Part shown: in pieces, positions 1 through 10,664 of the stretch | How the letters are laid out: each line of letters opens with the position of its first letter | Position numbering within the stretch: position 1 is the first letter of the stretch | DNA from: Pseudoneurospora amorphoporcata | Lineage: Eukaryota; Ascomycota; Sordariomycetes; Sordariales; Sordariaceae | Length of the DNA stretch: 64,000 bases | Assembly: GCA_033297205.1 (NCBI GenBank) | Contig: MU859225.1 | Span: forward strand, 1 to 64,000 | Direction of reading: 5' to 3' | Position numbers and translations under genes: made by a program | The notes under the pieces: model-generated | The model's database searches: none | What the model saw: the letters and a program-made list of their open reading frames with translations, nothing else | What the model was told of the DNA's origin: nothing

Positions 1-1320
1 ACCCTTTCGTGACCTGGGAGCGAACTTGTCGCCTTGCACTCTCTTCTGAGGTTTGATGTGATAGTAAGCAGTACAGAAATAGCTGCGAAGGTGGCATATA
101 TACGGTTTGACTGACGACTCTGGCAAATTGGCTGCTCTAGCGAAGAGTTCATAAGGACTCTTGTGTTCTGGGTTGGACTTGGAAGGTAGAAGATTGAGAA
201 TCTTGATTACGCTGTCGATGACAAAGGGCCACAGTTTGACTGGAATCTTGTGCTCGATAATTAAGGCGCGGCTGCGCGTTATGATAATCTTGCCCGCCGC
301 TTCTGCTTTGCCGTTCATCTAGGGTGAATGGGCCGTCGACTTGTAGATCTCCATGCCTTCTTGTCTTGCCCACACGATAAGCTTGCTCTTCTAGAAATCA
401 GAGGTTGACAATCCAAATTCAGGACCGCCATCGATGCCAACAACCTTGACTTTGAGGCCGTTTTGAGTCTCCACCTAAGTCTTCCATTCTTTGATAGCTT
501 CAAAAGCATCACCTTTATTGGCACAGAACCGTACCCAGTGATAGCCTGTAAGAACGTCGACGAAGTGGACCGTATAATGGTAGCCAAGGTGGCCTGGTTC
601 CTTGTTGTAGATGACGTCAATCCTGACGAACTCCAATGGCCTGGTAGCGACCGGGTGAGAGGTCTTGGGAATAACGTCTTGTGACTTGGCGAAGACACAG
701 TCCTCGCAGAAGTCGTTGTTGATGTTCTTGAGATCGATCCCAGCATCCTTGCAAGCCTTGATAACCGTCTCCTTCCCGGCGTGCATCAAACGTCGGTGCA
801 TGGTCTGGTAATTGATTGAGGCGAGTAGGGCGTGGCCGGGGGTGATCCGATTTTGACTGAAGTCGGGAGGCTTGGAAGTCGGTATAACCGGTACTCCTCC
901 TCGAAGAGTGCCACATTTGGTGGTCTTGGGCGTGTGAGCGTACACAATAGAATTGGACCGCATATTCCATTCCATTCCAGCGTCGAGCATTGATTGTCGG
1001 CTGAGAAGGTTAGCGGGTGTAACTGGACAATAATAAGTATCTTTGATAGTAACTCGAACAAAGGCGCCGTCGTCTGACGGTATGGCGAGCTTAACAGTGC
1101 CTACATGGTAGGCGTAGTGAGTCCTACCATCACCTATAACATAGGTCATAGGTTGAGGCAAAGGTTGCAAGTCGGTGAACCACTTGATATGGTTGAAGAT
1201 CGTGGTCGCCGCACCGGTATCGTATACAACACTGTCTTTGGTGAATGCCTCATGAGCTTGTTGGACTTCAGCGAATAAGGGTATCGCTGGGAGCTCTAGT
1301 GAAAACCCGCTGGGTTGAGT
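1..1320 (-). pseudogene. copia pol remnant: protease and integrase
   Basis: Reading leftwards, a protease active site V-V-Y-D-T-G-A lies near 1213, followed by a GAG-pre-integrase zinc site (M-H-R-R-L-M-H ... C-E-D-C) at about 715-800 and the integrase core with D in F-V-R-I-D-V and D in F-V-D-V-L-T-G. The third catalytic Glu is in G-I-D-G-G-P-E-F near 425. At least three TAG stops interrupt the frame between about 320 and 480. The sequence still reads through to S-R-K-G at the window edge, so the copy is decayed by point changes rather than deletion here. Confidence 0.75.
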
Positions 1321-1456
1321 ATAGCGCCCAGCATGCTGAATTCCGGGATACTATTGGCAAACAGCAAGTTGGATCCAGTCGTGGCCGGATTGTTGAGATT
1401 GCTTGAGTTGTGGACGACAAGAGCGGTAGTACCTGTAGATGTCTTCTGCAGAGCCT

Positions 1457-2341
1457 TTATGGCCTTCTCTTTATTCTGCTAAGTAGTTGGTGCCTTGTCT
1501 GGTTCACACTACCAACAGACGTCATTGTCGGGTTTCTGTGATGACCACCACAAGCGGTATAGACGAAGCCGGTAGGAATCTGACGCTTGCAGCCGGGATG
1601 AGTGCAGTCGATCATCTCGCGTCGGCCTTTCTTCTTGTCTTTCTTGTTGTTGCTGGACTTCGTATCCTCTTTATCCTTGGTCCCAGCCTTAACCTGCACC
1701 GACAAGGCCGGCGTCGTGGCCTCGGTTGTCGCTATGGTATTGAGCTTGTCGAGCAAATCGGACATGGTGAGGTGACCGTTGGTCAGGTCGTTGACCCAAA
1801 GACGGTGATGGAGAGGATAGGAGGATTCAAGTCCGTTGAGAAGGAACCAAATCTCGACCTGAGGACTGACTGTAAGCTTAAGATCGTTCCAACGTTTACG
1901 AAGAAAGAAATGACGGTTAAGGAAAGAAGCCATGGAGTCAAAGGAGTCACGGTTGAGACTGGTATACTCCTTGATAACCATGCCGATGGATTCCTGGGAG
2001 ACCTTGGGAATCACACGCTTGATGAGGTCGTAGAGGCGCTTGGGGTCGCGGTCAGCAGGATTCCAACCCGAATTCTGAAGGAGAATCTGGACATTCCGAC
2101 TCTTCATGGAATTCGTGATGGCAAGTAAGACACGCGCGCGTTCAACACGCCAGTTCTCGGCAGCCTTCTTCTCAGCCGCAGTCGGGGCGTTCAGGTCTTT
2201 TGGAGTGGGAGGTTGAACATCCTCCTCGAGATAGTTGAGTAAGCCGTACACGTTGAGAGTGTTACGAAGGGCGTTGTCCTAACTGTCGATGTTGGACTCA
2301 CTGAGCAACTGCTCGATGTTCATTCCGACCTCCAAAGCCAT
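1457..2341 (-). pseudogene. copia gag (UBN2-like) remnant
   Basis: The reading frame starts at an ATG at 2341 (M-A-L-E-V-G-M-N) and is open except for one TAG after S-N-I-D-S. It encodes a helical gag core (R-V-I-P-K-V-S-Q-E-S, then L-L-N-G-L-E-S-S-Y-P) typical of the UBN2/copia gag family, followed by a Lys-rich stretch and a C-T-H-P-G-C ... C-G-G-H-H metal-binding-like segment. The end of this segment continues better in a second frame (D-N-D-V-C-W-x-C), where another TAG replaces a likely Trp, so there is a frame change near 1530. It would package element RNA in virus-like particles. Not functional. Confidence 0.75.
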
Positions 2342-2824
2342 GGTGACGGTGAATGAGAGTAGACTTGAAAGGAAAGAAGACTTCGCTCGAAGCTGTAGAT
2401 AACGACGTAAAGGAAAGGTGACGTTGAAAGAAAAAAGGTGATGAAAGAAAGGTGAGTCGTATGGGCTAGATACAACTGTTGATGTAGGGCGCGATGCGGG
2501 GTCGACAAGAAGGTCGCGTTCGTTGATGGGCGTGCAAATCAATCAAAACACCAGGACTTTCTCCCTATAGGGTGTGCTTGAATTTGCTGTAAACCTCGTA
2601 ACGAAGCGGCTCGATTGTTGACTTCGAAGATAGCGAAGCGGTTAAGGGCGCATAACCTGTGGGAAGCGATACGCTGAATCAAAGAAAGAAGTGATGATAT
2701 TGTGGATGATTCAGAAAGAAAGCGCTACGGAAAGAGAAAGAAAGAAGGACAAAATACTGGTGTGGTCTGGAAGTGAAAGTGGGCCAAGTGCCAGCTAACC
2801 TTACCAGGTGGCGGCGGCCCAACA
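2342..2824. other. Spacer between copia gag and gypsy RT; possible copia leader or LTR
   Basis: No coding frame is convincing. It lies upstream of the copia gag start and beside the abrupt end of the gypsy reverse transcriptase at about 2825, so it is probably the copia 5' leader/LTR or the junction of a nested insertion. I found no second copy of this sequence in the window to define an LTR. Confidence 0.4.
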
Positions 2825-3800
2825 TGTCTTCCATTCGTCTCCTTCTTTGATCCGGATGTGGGCATAGGCAACGGGCAAATCAAGGCGCGTGAAGTATCGT
2901 GCTCCTCCTAACTGGTTTCGGATGCGCGAAATCAGGGGTAGGGGATAACTGTTTCTCACAGTCTCTTGATTCAATTACCTGTAATCGACACAAAGTCTTA
3001 GCTTTCCATCTTTCTTCGGCACGAAGAAGATGGGGTACCCTGCTGACGATGTGGATTCCCGAATGTGCCCTCTCTTCAAGTTCTCGTCCAAATACTTCCT
3101 CAACTCCTCGTTCTGTTTCTCGTTGGTGTGATACACTTTGAAGAACTTGAGCTTGGCTCCTTCTTTGAGCTTGATCTCATGGTCCCACGGTCCTCGTGGT
3201 GGTAGTCCTTCAAGGTGCTTGCTAACGAAAGCCGGGTGTCCGCGATATTCTTCAGGAATTATCGCCTTCGGCTGTTCCGCTTGTTGGTTTTGGTAATAGT
3301 AAACTTGTGCTGAGCATTGATTGCTGATACCTCTACCAACGTCACTAACCCTTCCTCTATAACCTTGCCGCTCCTGTCGATAGTACAAATCATGACTTCT
3401 TGTACTGCTTGCGGTAGGGCCGTAGGAACATCGCCGTCGGGGCTTGCTTCCTTCCGTGCTCCGGGTTTCCCATCAGTGGTTGGGTGCGTCCGAGGACGTA
3501 GGCGGCCACCATCCTTCCAACTAATATCTGGGTCGTATGCAACATGCCATAGGTGCCCTAGGATCATATCCTTAATTAGCCCCATATCAACAACGTCGAA
3601 GCTAATTTCGACTATTTTGCCTTCTACCGTAATAGGGAGTGGTATCGTTTCCCTCTTTACGATCTGGGTCTTGAAAGGTCCTTTTACCATAAAAGGTGCC
3701 TTCTTCTATTTCCAAGGGATCCTCAGTTGGTTAACGAACTTGGGTGAAATGAGGTTCAACTGAGCTCCGGAATCTACCAATACGAGTGCTTGATAGTTTC
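2825..3800 (-). pseudogene. gypsy pol remnant: protease and 5' part of reverse transcriptase
   Basis: The protease motif L-V-D-S-G-A-Q-L-N lies near 3775, followed by a TAG stop after P-W-K and an open stretch to about 3260. A frameshift near 3300 moves the frame to P-E-E-Y-R-G-H-P-A-F. The RT then shows F-F-V-P-K-K-D-G-K-L-R-L-C-V-D-Y-R, a TAA, S-Y-P-L-P-L-I-S and Y-F-T-R-L-D-L-P-V-A-Y, the palm A motif with its Asp. Homology ends at E-W-K-T, before the catalytic Y-x-D-D, so the enzyme cannot be active. Confidence 0.8.
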
Positions 3801-4741
3801 CCTAATGAGCCACGACTTTAAGTCGTTGATCATCTTTCCCTTCTTCTGCAGCTACGACCTCCGTAAATACTACGGGGTCCTGGATCTTGTCTTTCCGTCG
3901 GCTGCTTCGTCGGATGATCCGTTTTATCCAGGGACTTAATTTTCGTCGGGCCTCCCTGAAGGCCCTGAGTATCACGGCGTAACCAGAGGGCAACGGGTTG
4001 AGTGTGTACCGCTTGATTATCTTAGACTAAAGACAAGAAGTTGAAGAGGGAAGAGTTCCCCCATAGGAAGGCAGTATACGAGCTCTGAGTTTTATACCCT
4101 CATAGGTGACACGTATACTCATGTGACAATGAGAACCTTGACGGCTGGCATGTGACACCCAGAACCAGAACCGTCACACTGAGCCGTTTCCCAATTCCTG
4201 GCTATAATCGTGGGGAGCGGCCTCCACCTCAATTTCGTAATTGTCCAGCAGACTACGTTCCTATAACCAAGCCAGATAGATGGCTTTCTCTTCTTCAGTA
4301 TTACTATCCGAATCGACTTGCTTCAGGTAGTGTACGAAGTATAAGGATGGAGCTGGGCGGTATCCCCTACTACTAGCATGTAGGCTTCCATCGAATTAGG
4401 GAGCTGGTCCCAAGTGGCCATTGATTCTCCCTCGATAGTAATCCTACGCTTCCTCTAGAAGTCATCCCATATTTCTCCTAGTTAGCTTTTCTAGTAGAAG
4501 TCGTCCAGCGGGATTATCCATCGTCCCACAGCAGAGTCGTTGGGGTATGCGAACCGACACGGCTAGATGTAGTCACTAGTGTCCTCTCCTATAGGTGGCG
4601 TCGGGAGCGTACTAGCTAGATGTGCGAGCGTAAGGAGCCTGCGATCGATATTCGTAATACTATTGACTTCTTCCCACGTCGGGGGTCTATAATCCCGAGT
4701 GCTAGTCCGTCCCCGGGGCGGGTCCTAGCAATCGAATTGCC

Positions 4742-5880
4742 GCGGATCCTCGTAATCGGGTCCCTGAGGTGGCTGCCACTGGTTGTCAGGGTCTGCATCC
4801 ATGGCTCGATCTATTGCGTCCTCAAGATCGTCTTGTCCATATTCGGCGCTCGCGATTTTGATAACTCTTGCTCCTTCCACTGCCGCAGCTTCAGCTTTCT
4901 TCCATTTCAACTGCCTGGGAGCACGGCAATCTTTCTTCATATATCCCTTCTTTCCGCAGTTGAAACACGTGACCTCAGAGAGGTCCCGTTTGCCTTGACT
5001 AGCTTGTGCAGCGTCGATTTCTATGGGTCCAGAGTGGATGGTTCCAGAAATGTGCGTGCCCCAGGTCCGCTTCTTCTTGGTGTTGTTACTGTTGCCGCTG
5101 GACCTGAGAGGAACGAAGGCAGACGTCCTGCCTTTCTTTTCTTGCTCGCGCTGGAACTAGCGGTCATCGATACGGATGGCCTTATCTATGTAAGCACCAA
5201 TAGACTCAGGCCTATCCTCCTTATAAAGTTCGTCCTTGACTCTTTCCTTAAGACTGTTGTAAAACAACTGCATCAGTCCGTCGTCGTTGATATTGCTGCA
5301 AAGCGCATCCTGCTTGAAGAGTGCAGCGTAGGCTGAGGCAGACTTAGTCTGGCGGAGATGGGTCAGGCGTTCTTGTGCGCGTCGAGTCTTATCCTTTTCT
5401 CTAAAGACTATGGAGAGTGCTTTAGTGAAGTGGGCGTAGGAATTCAAGACCTTCTTGGTGAAGTCCATGGCTTAATCTCTATTTTCGTAGTAGTCTTTGA
5501 GGATGGGCTCGAACCAAGTGAGAGCTTTGTCCACGAGTCGAGTTCCTACGTAGGTTATCTTCTCGAACTCAGAAGCAAACTAGTCCTCGTAGAAGTGAAG
5601 ATAGGTCTGCATCTGGATCAAGAATCCTATGAGGGCGGCCTGCTAGCCATCGAACTCTCTAGGTACGGACAACTTAACTCTCTTGCGTTCTTTGGGGGTT
5701 CCTTCTCTCGCCTTCGCTTCAAGGCGTCCGGACTCGGCCTGGAGCTGTGCTTCCAGCTGGGCGATATAGTTCTAAAGTGCATTAAATTGTTATTGCATAG
5801 CAGAGACGTTCAGAGGTTCACCAGAGGGGTATTAGCGTGTCCGATAGAGGACATAATAAAGCGAAGATACCTTCAGTACT
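4742..5880 (-). pseudogene. gypsy gag remnant with zinc knuckle
   Basis: The frame reads V-K-L-S-V-P-R-E-F-D-G, A-L-T-W-F-E-P and then M-D-F-T-K-K, the pattern of Ty3/gypsy capsid proteins (retrotrans_gag), followed by the nucleocapsid knuckle C-F-N-C-G-K-K-G-Y-M-K-K-D-C near 4940. Internal stops follow F-D-G, Y-E-D, N-R-D and I-D-D-R; relatives usually have Gln at several of these positions, for example P-D-Q-F. All fit CAG/CAA to TAG/TAA changes. The open piece at 5157-5468 is just the longest uninterrupted fragment. Confidence 0.75.
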
Positions 5881-5911
5881 ATCCGAAATAGGCCAAAGGG
5901 AGTAGTTAACG

Positions 5912-6353
5912 TGTGACGAACGGCAGTCTGATCTGCCTAAGTAGGATAGCTGAAGGTAATAACTATCAATGCTATTCGGTAAAGCCAAAATGTTCACAAG
6001 TATGATCGTGATACTGGTCTCGGTGATAATGATCAATTGACTACTGTCGAACTACCTAACAGTCTGAGTTCTCTAGTCGTCCCTTTATACTACATGCTCC
6101 AGATGCTCCTCCCGTAGTATGGTGAGCCCAGCTCACCTCCATGGTCGTAGCTCACTTCTATCGTTATGAGCTTAGCTCACCTTCGTGAGCTCGGCTCACT
6201 TTGTCAATCGTAAGCCTGGCTCACTCGTGCTGACCGTGAGCCTACCTTGCATCGTAAGCCTGCCCCGGGCCTATGGTCGTACAGCCTAACCCCTTTTCGG
6301 CAGCTTGTGTTCCCAGGCCTAGTTAGCCCGCGAACTCGCTTAAGTTCGTAACA
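5912..6353 (-). repeat. 5' LTR of the gypsy element
   Basis: The sequence begins TGTGACGAA and ends CGCTTAAGTTCGTAACA, so it has TG...CA ends, and it closely matches the copy at 6807-7200 over the first 170 nt and the last 20 nt. It abuts the gag leader on the side expected for a minus-strand element. The middle, about 6115-6245, consists of imperfect repeats of a GCTCAC-containing unit, which probably explains its extra 48 nt relative to the second copy. Confidence 0.8.
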
Positions 6354-6806
6354 ATTTAACTTTTTTTTTGAAAATAATAATTTGGTTTAGTGGCCAATAT
6401 TATAAGTAGAGGGCGGAAGGTTTGGGTGTAGATATGAGATATGCGTAATTGTACGAAGAGAGGAAAGGGGAGAAGTGCAAATGTGCGCTCGGGAGACTGG
6501 CCTTTATAGGACTCGAGCTGTGAACCTTAGTGGGTTTACAGCGGGAGGCTATTAGCCAATTAGAGTAGATAGCAATAGTTGTTTTAAAAACGACTATTGT
6601 TGGCACAACTAATATAGGCTAACCTTATAATAGCCAATTTGTTAATAAAGTAGTTCTTTATCATTAGGCTCTTGTTCGATTTCTTGTAATAACTAAAATT
6701 TTTCAATTTATTATTATAAATATTTAATTAAAAAAAAATTAAAATCAAAGGTGGTTTTTTATAGAGAAACTCTATCTGCACGGGGTAAAAACTCTATCTG
6801 CACGGG
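6354..6806. other. AT-rich spacer between two LTR copies
   Basis: Very AT-rich, especially 6590-6750, with no supportable gene. At 6766-6806 a short direct duplication of ACTCTATCTGCACGGG is separated by GTAAAA, just outside the second LTR. The AT bias fits RIP or an old element body. Confidence 0.5.
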
Positions 6807-7200
6807 TGTGACGAACAGCAGTCTGATCTGCCTAAGTGGGATAGCTGAAGGTAAAGACTATCAGTGCTGTTCGGTGAAGCCAAAAGGTTCACAACAAGTA
6901 TGCGTGCGTGATACTGGTCTCGGTGATAAAGATCAATTGACTACTGTCGAACTATCTGACAATCTGAGTTCTCCAGTCGTCCCTTTATACTCCATGCCTT
7001 GTAGCTGCTTCTTGTGTCTCTATGCCTATGGTGATGCTGCTCACTCGTGGTGTTAGCTCACTCGTGAGCACTGTGCATCCTGTGAGCCCGTGCATGCTTA
7101 GGTGCCTTTCTTGGTTTCTGAGGGTTACACTGGTTCCTCTGGGCGGGGCTACCGGGTCCTAAAGGCTTGGGCGACCCCTGTGTCGCTTAAGTTCGTAACA
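6807..7200 (-). repeat. Second LTR of the gypsy family (probable solo LTR)
   Basis: It starts TGTGACGAACAGC and ends GCTTAAGTTCGTAACA, matching the LTR at 5912-6353 in the same orientation. No gag or pol is attached on either side. Flanking pentamers (ACGGG and CTTTC) do not form a target-site duplication, so it may be a recombined or truncated copy rather than a clean solo LTR. Confidence 0.75.
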
Positions 7201-7829
7201 CTTTCATATCAAAATCTTTTGAAACTGTAAAATCATACTCAAGTTCATTTTCTACAAGTGGGGTAGCGCGCTATGGTAGTGCCGAAGTCCGGTTTCTGTA
7301 AGCTTGTTGTTCCGTTTCTACCCGTTATATGTTTACCAGGAAGGCGGACTGCAGGTATTTCAGGTAGAGTATTCCAACCTCCGCTTCTCCGGTTGCCCTT
7401 GTATATGGTAAATACCGAGAAGTGTCCTACGTCACTTCGATCCAAACCTACCTAGAGGTACATTCCGAGCGGGTAAGCGTATTAGCAGTTAATGAAACAA
7501 GTTTGGGTCCAAAAAGTGAAACAAATATCTATATAAACCAAACGGGAATGCCGACGGGAATATAGAATAAATAGCGCGTACGATTATTACCTTATCCACC
7601 ATCACTTACCTTAAAGGTGCTTTTGTCCGTCAAAGGGTCACCGGTAGCAAATGCCCAATAACTGGAATAGGCGCGGTTAAATATTTTAGGCCATGAAAAC
7701 GCGTTGTGTCTACTGTCGCTGCTCTCGTGTACTCCGATTTATGCCTAGTAAACAGACCTCTATCTCTTTCATCCTTTCTAACACATTTCGCCAGGCGACC
7801 AAAACTCCGGCAGATACGCAGCTCAAGTC
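7201..7829. other. Intergenic, no gene seen
   Basis: Moderately AT-rich sequence between the LTR and the first secreted-protein gene. It contains the near-palindromic dodecamer TACCTAGAGGTA at 7449-7460, which recurs elsewhere in the window. Confidence 0.5.
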
Positions 7830-8709
7830 TCAGCAACCATCATGCATAACAATAACACTCCACTTGTCCTTTATAAAGACTTGGCCCGAAACCCAACCAT
7901 TCCAGTCCTTACCCCTCGGTATGTAACAACCATCCACAATAATCTGAGCGGCATCGGCAATCATGTTATAGCTGTCCAGTTCCTTTGCGGCCGTGAGGTC
8001 CTAAAAGGCAAGTGGAAACACCCAAGCGTTAGTACCAGACTTCTGTCAAACCCCATTCATTGCAACATTTTCATCTACGGAGTGGTATGATGGAATGACA
8101 TACCTCGTTGCACCAGAAGATTGCACAGCTCAGCTCGCAGCTTACTCGTCCGCAGCGGCCGGGACCATTCTCTGGTTTGCCTTTTGGCTTGGTTCGGAGG
8201 TATTCGATGCCCTTCTTGATGAACCATTCCTCTGCCAGCTTTGTTAAAGGGCCAAAATCGGTATTGCATATCAGCATGTCAACATCGAGTTCATGTTCCC
8301 GACGCGCGAGGTGCGCTGTAGAAGACGGAGCGTTGGCTACCTCTTCGGTTGTGAAATCGATGCCGTTTTCCTCCGCGAATTTCATGACATCCTGAATAGT
8401 GCCCGTGAAGTTGGCGGTAGTGTGGGGACCGGTCTGAATCTCCCAGGTGATGTCTTGGATGCCGTAACCAGCAAGTGGGCCTTCAAGGCTGGGAGCATTC
8501 TTTGACGATTTCATTGAGATCGCCCCAGCATCACAGATCTATCAAAACGTTGTACACATTAGTGCGTGTTCCATTTTGCAGTAGGGTGCGTGCACGACGA
8601 TTCTAGACGAGATCTTGAAAGTCCAAGTAGCTTGGCTCTCGAGATCTGGCTCGTCTCTTACCTGGAGCATGGCCAAAACGGCCCCGACGACGATGTTGAA
8701 GAAAAACAT
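7830..8709 (-). CDS. Small secreted cysteine-rich protein, family member 1
   Basis: Three exons, 8709-8662, 8538-8104 and 8000-7830, give 217 residues. Exon 1 encodes only a hydrophobic 16-residue segment (M-F-F-F-N-I-V-V-G-A-V-L-A-M-L-Q), the signal-peptide core, and ends at a GTAAGA donor. Exon 2 carries G-Y-G-I-Q-D-I-T-W-E and ends in C-G-R-V-S-C ... F-W-C-N-E; exon 3 supplies the last two conserved Cys and ends in H-D-G-C. The exon plan is identical in the members at 10665-11507 and 22711-23497, which fixes start and splices. This copy has two additional Cys, one just after the signal segment and one in E-L-S-C. I know proteins ending R-V-S-C-S-x-N-x-A-I-W-W-C-N-D as a recurrent fungal secreted type, but no function; extracellular action is inferred from the signal peptide. 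Confidence 0.8.
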
Positions 8710-9869
8710 GGTGACTCTGTCGATGGTAGATGGATGTGTAGTAGAAGGTGGAAAGGTGAAGTGTACGAGTTCAGCTGGGAGAATTGCGTTGATGGGTTGG
8801 ATAGGTTCTGATGGAAAAGTATGGTAGATGGGGAACGCCTTTCTAGAACGGGGACTGATTGTTCTTTTAGGCTCCGGGCCATAGATGAGAACCTGAATGA
8901 AAGCAACGGACATTTTCGGGCCCTTCAGCGTCCGGGAATTGCGCCTACCTACTGTACGGTACCTTATGTACAGCCTGCGGAAAGACCAACTACAGTGAAG
9001 GAAGCAACGTGGCATCAAGGCATATGTAATGCGAAAGAAAAGAAAAATCAAGAAAGAAGTGAAAGAAACGAAAAAAAAAAAGGCAAGGAAGGAGGGGCTT
9101 GCTCCGCCTGTTGCTACCTAGAGGTAACATTCGACATTTAGGCAGGAATCATACATAACCAAGATTTCGGACACTTTCGATCAAAAAAGTAAGGCACATC
9201 CATCTGCATGCTTTTTTATTATTACAGGGACAGTACCGCATTATCTCGGGCTATCCATCTTTAGCTTATGTTCCAAGGCCTAACGCACACAATTTATACA
9301 TTAGGAGCCTTATAGTTTGGTTTTTTTTTGCTGGGAATTCGAGAATACTGGAAGTATGCAATGCCAGAGGTACCTCAAGTGTCCTGGAGATGCGACTAGG
9401 CCTTGCAAGCTACCTACCTTACACCTTAAAGATGGATGGTCTGAGATAATGCGGTAAATGTGGCATAGTCGGCAACCCTTGGACACCCCCTGTGCCGTAC
9501 ATCGTAGAACAGGAAGCTTCGAGCAGCAATCTGTATGTGGCGATACTGCACATACCTTAGATATACTACCGCATAATCTCTGGCTATCTATCCTTAGAAG
9601 CCTTGGATATAAGGTAGGATTTGTAAGAACACTGCACGAATATGTACTCTTTATGCCCTCTAAAAAAAAAGCCTAAGATCCCGGGGCAGTGTAAATTCGA
9701 TTTATCTGGTTTCTATCTCTTCCCCCCATCACAGGGCAAAGATTACAGAAAGCTAGAGAGTGGGAACATTCAGAATCATCGTCTTACATCGAAATCTTAG
9801 TGGGCAGAAATGTTACAGTATGCTCGCAGACCGTGTTTAATTTCCAGGGTTCCTAAGTAGGAAGACTCA
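8710..9869. other. Intergenic, promoter side of secreted protein 1
   Basis: No supportable gene. An A-run lies at about 9070-9080 and the dodecamer TACCTAGAGGTA recurs at about 9117-9128. Open frames here are short and unlike known proteins. Confidence 0.5.
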
Positions 9870-10091
9870 GGCGTTAGTAAGTCTATTATGTAGTTTGGAT
9901 GTTTAGGATGAGGTATAGGATGCGATTATATACGCTATTGTACTAGAAAATAGCCGGCATTCATACACAGCTGACCCGCGCGCAAAGCGGGCCAAGGCCT
10001 ATAACTGGTTGACTGTATCACCGCGTCGTTGTTCTGATCAAGAACCATCTTGTTCTTCTCAGCGTATCGCATGACCTGCTGAATAGTCCCT
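9870..10091 (-). pseudogene. Decayed fourth copy of the secreted cysteine-rich family
   Basis: Two blocks match the member at 10665-11507. One (about 9949-10015) corresponds to its R-V-S-C segment and the preceding Gly/Pro-rich loop. The other (about 10038-10091) corresponds to the helix Q-Q-V-M-R-Y-A-E-x-N. The sequence between them in the intact gene is deleted. Matching also extends into the intron before the R-V-S-C exon end (about 9900-9948), so this is a DNA duplication and not a retrocopy. No open frame survives. Confidence 0.7.
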
Positions 10092-10664
10092 AGTCCCCAT
10101 CTTCACTGGAGATCAAGTGTAGAAACATCGAACGGCACACCCCATCGCCACTTCCCACACCACGGCCACTACGACATGCATCGCTCTTGACCAAAGGCAC
10201 CATGGTACATAGAGCTAACTGCCCCGACTTCGGGATTCATGGCAGTAACATGGTCAAAAGTCTTCACATCACATCACAGCCACACGCCCAATCCAGCAGC
10301 TCTCCCCTGCTTGTTTGGTCGTATCGCGCTTGCACGCTGCATAGTTTGGGGCATGTGGTCTCGCTGTGAGGAGGTGGGACTGGAAGAAAGGGAGCAGTGG
10401 TAGTAGTCCAACTAAGATTAGGAGACGGACGTAGAGGTATGTGTGGGAGCCGCCGGGCCGGCGCCGGATGGAGATCCGGACGAAATGAGACGGAGAGACA
10501 GAGTTTGGGGTAAAGGTTGGTGTTCCTTCAATTACCAAATCCTCCAGCCCCAGCCAACCTCATCCAACATGGAACCCTCACCACCCCTTCCCGCAATCTC
10601 TCACGAACTCAACCCCCCCCAACCGCACTGCCAAATCCTCCTTCGCATCCAAGGTCGTCCGTCC
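10092..10664. other. Intergenic, 3' flank of secreted protein 2
   Basis: No gene. At 10619-10650 it holds a near-perfect copy of 33 nt from the 3' end of the thioesterase-like coding sequence at 12313-12345 (see findings). Confidence 0.5.

Larger units (their letters stand above)
1..2341 (-). mobile_element. Ty1/copia retrotransposon, degenerate, truncated by window edge
   Basis: On the minus strand the order is gag, aspartic protease, integrase, which is the Ty1/copia arrangement (integrase before reverse transcriptase). The remaining pol, including reverse transcriptase, would lie beyond the left edge. Inactivating changes are mostly in-frame TAG codons where Gln is expected, for example just after the integrase E-W-K-T, before K-S-K-L, and at the H-S-P-x-M-N-G site where relatives have P-Q-x-N-G. 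This C-to-T in CpA pattern fits light RIP. I could not delimit its 5' LTR; 2342-2824 may hold leader or LTR sequence. Confidence 0.85.
2825..6353 (-). mobile_element. Ty3/gypsy retrotransposon, truncated, with 5' LTR
   Basis: The minus strand carries, in order, a 5' LTR (5912-6353), a gag with a CCHC zinc knuckle, an aspartic protease and the beginning of a reverse transcriptase. The RT homology stops abruptly after D-E-W-K-T at about 2825, so RNase H, integrase and the 3' LTR are missing. Several TAG/TAA stops at expected Gln positions and one frameshift near 3300 show it is dead. Confidence 0.85.

Noticed and set aside
6490..6560. Segment with tRNA-like GTGGGTTTACAGC near an LTR
   Set aside because: No A box at correct spacing and no cloverleaf can be drawn; not called a tRNA.
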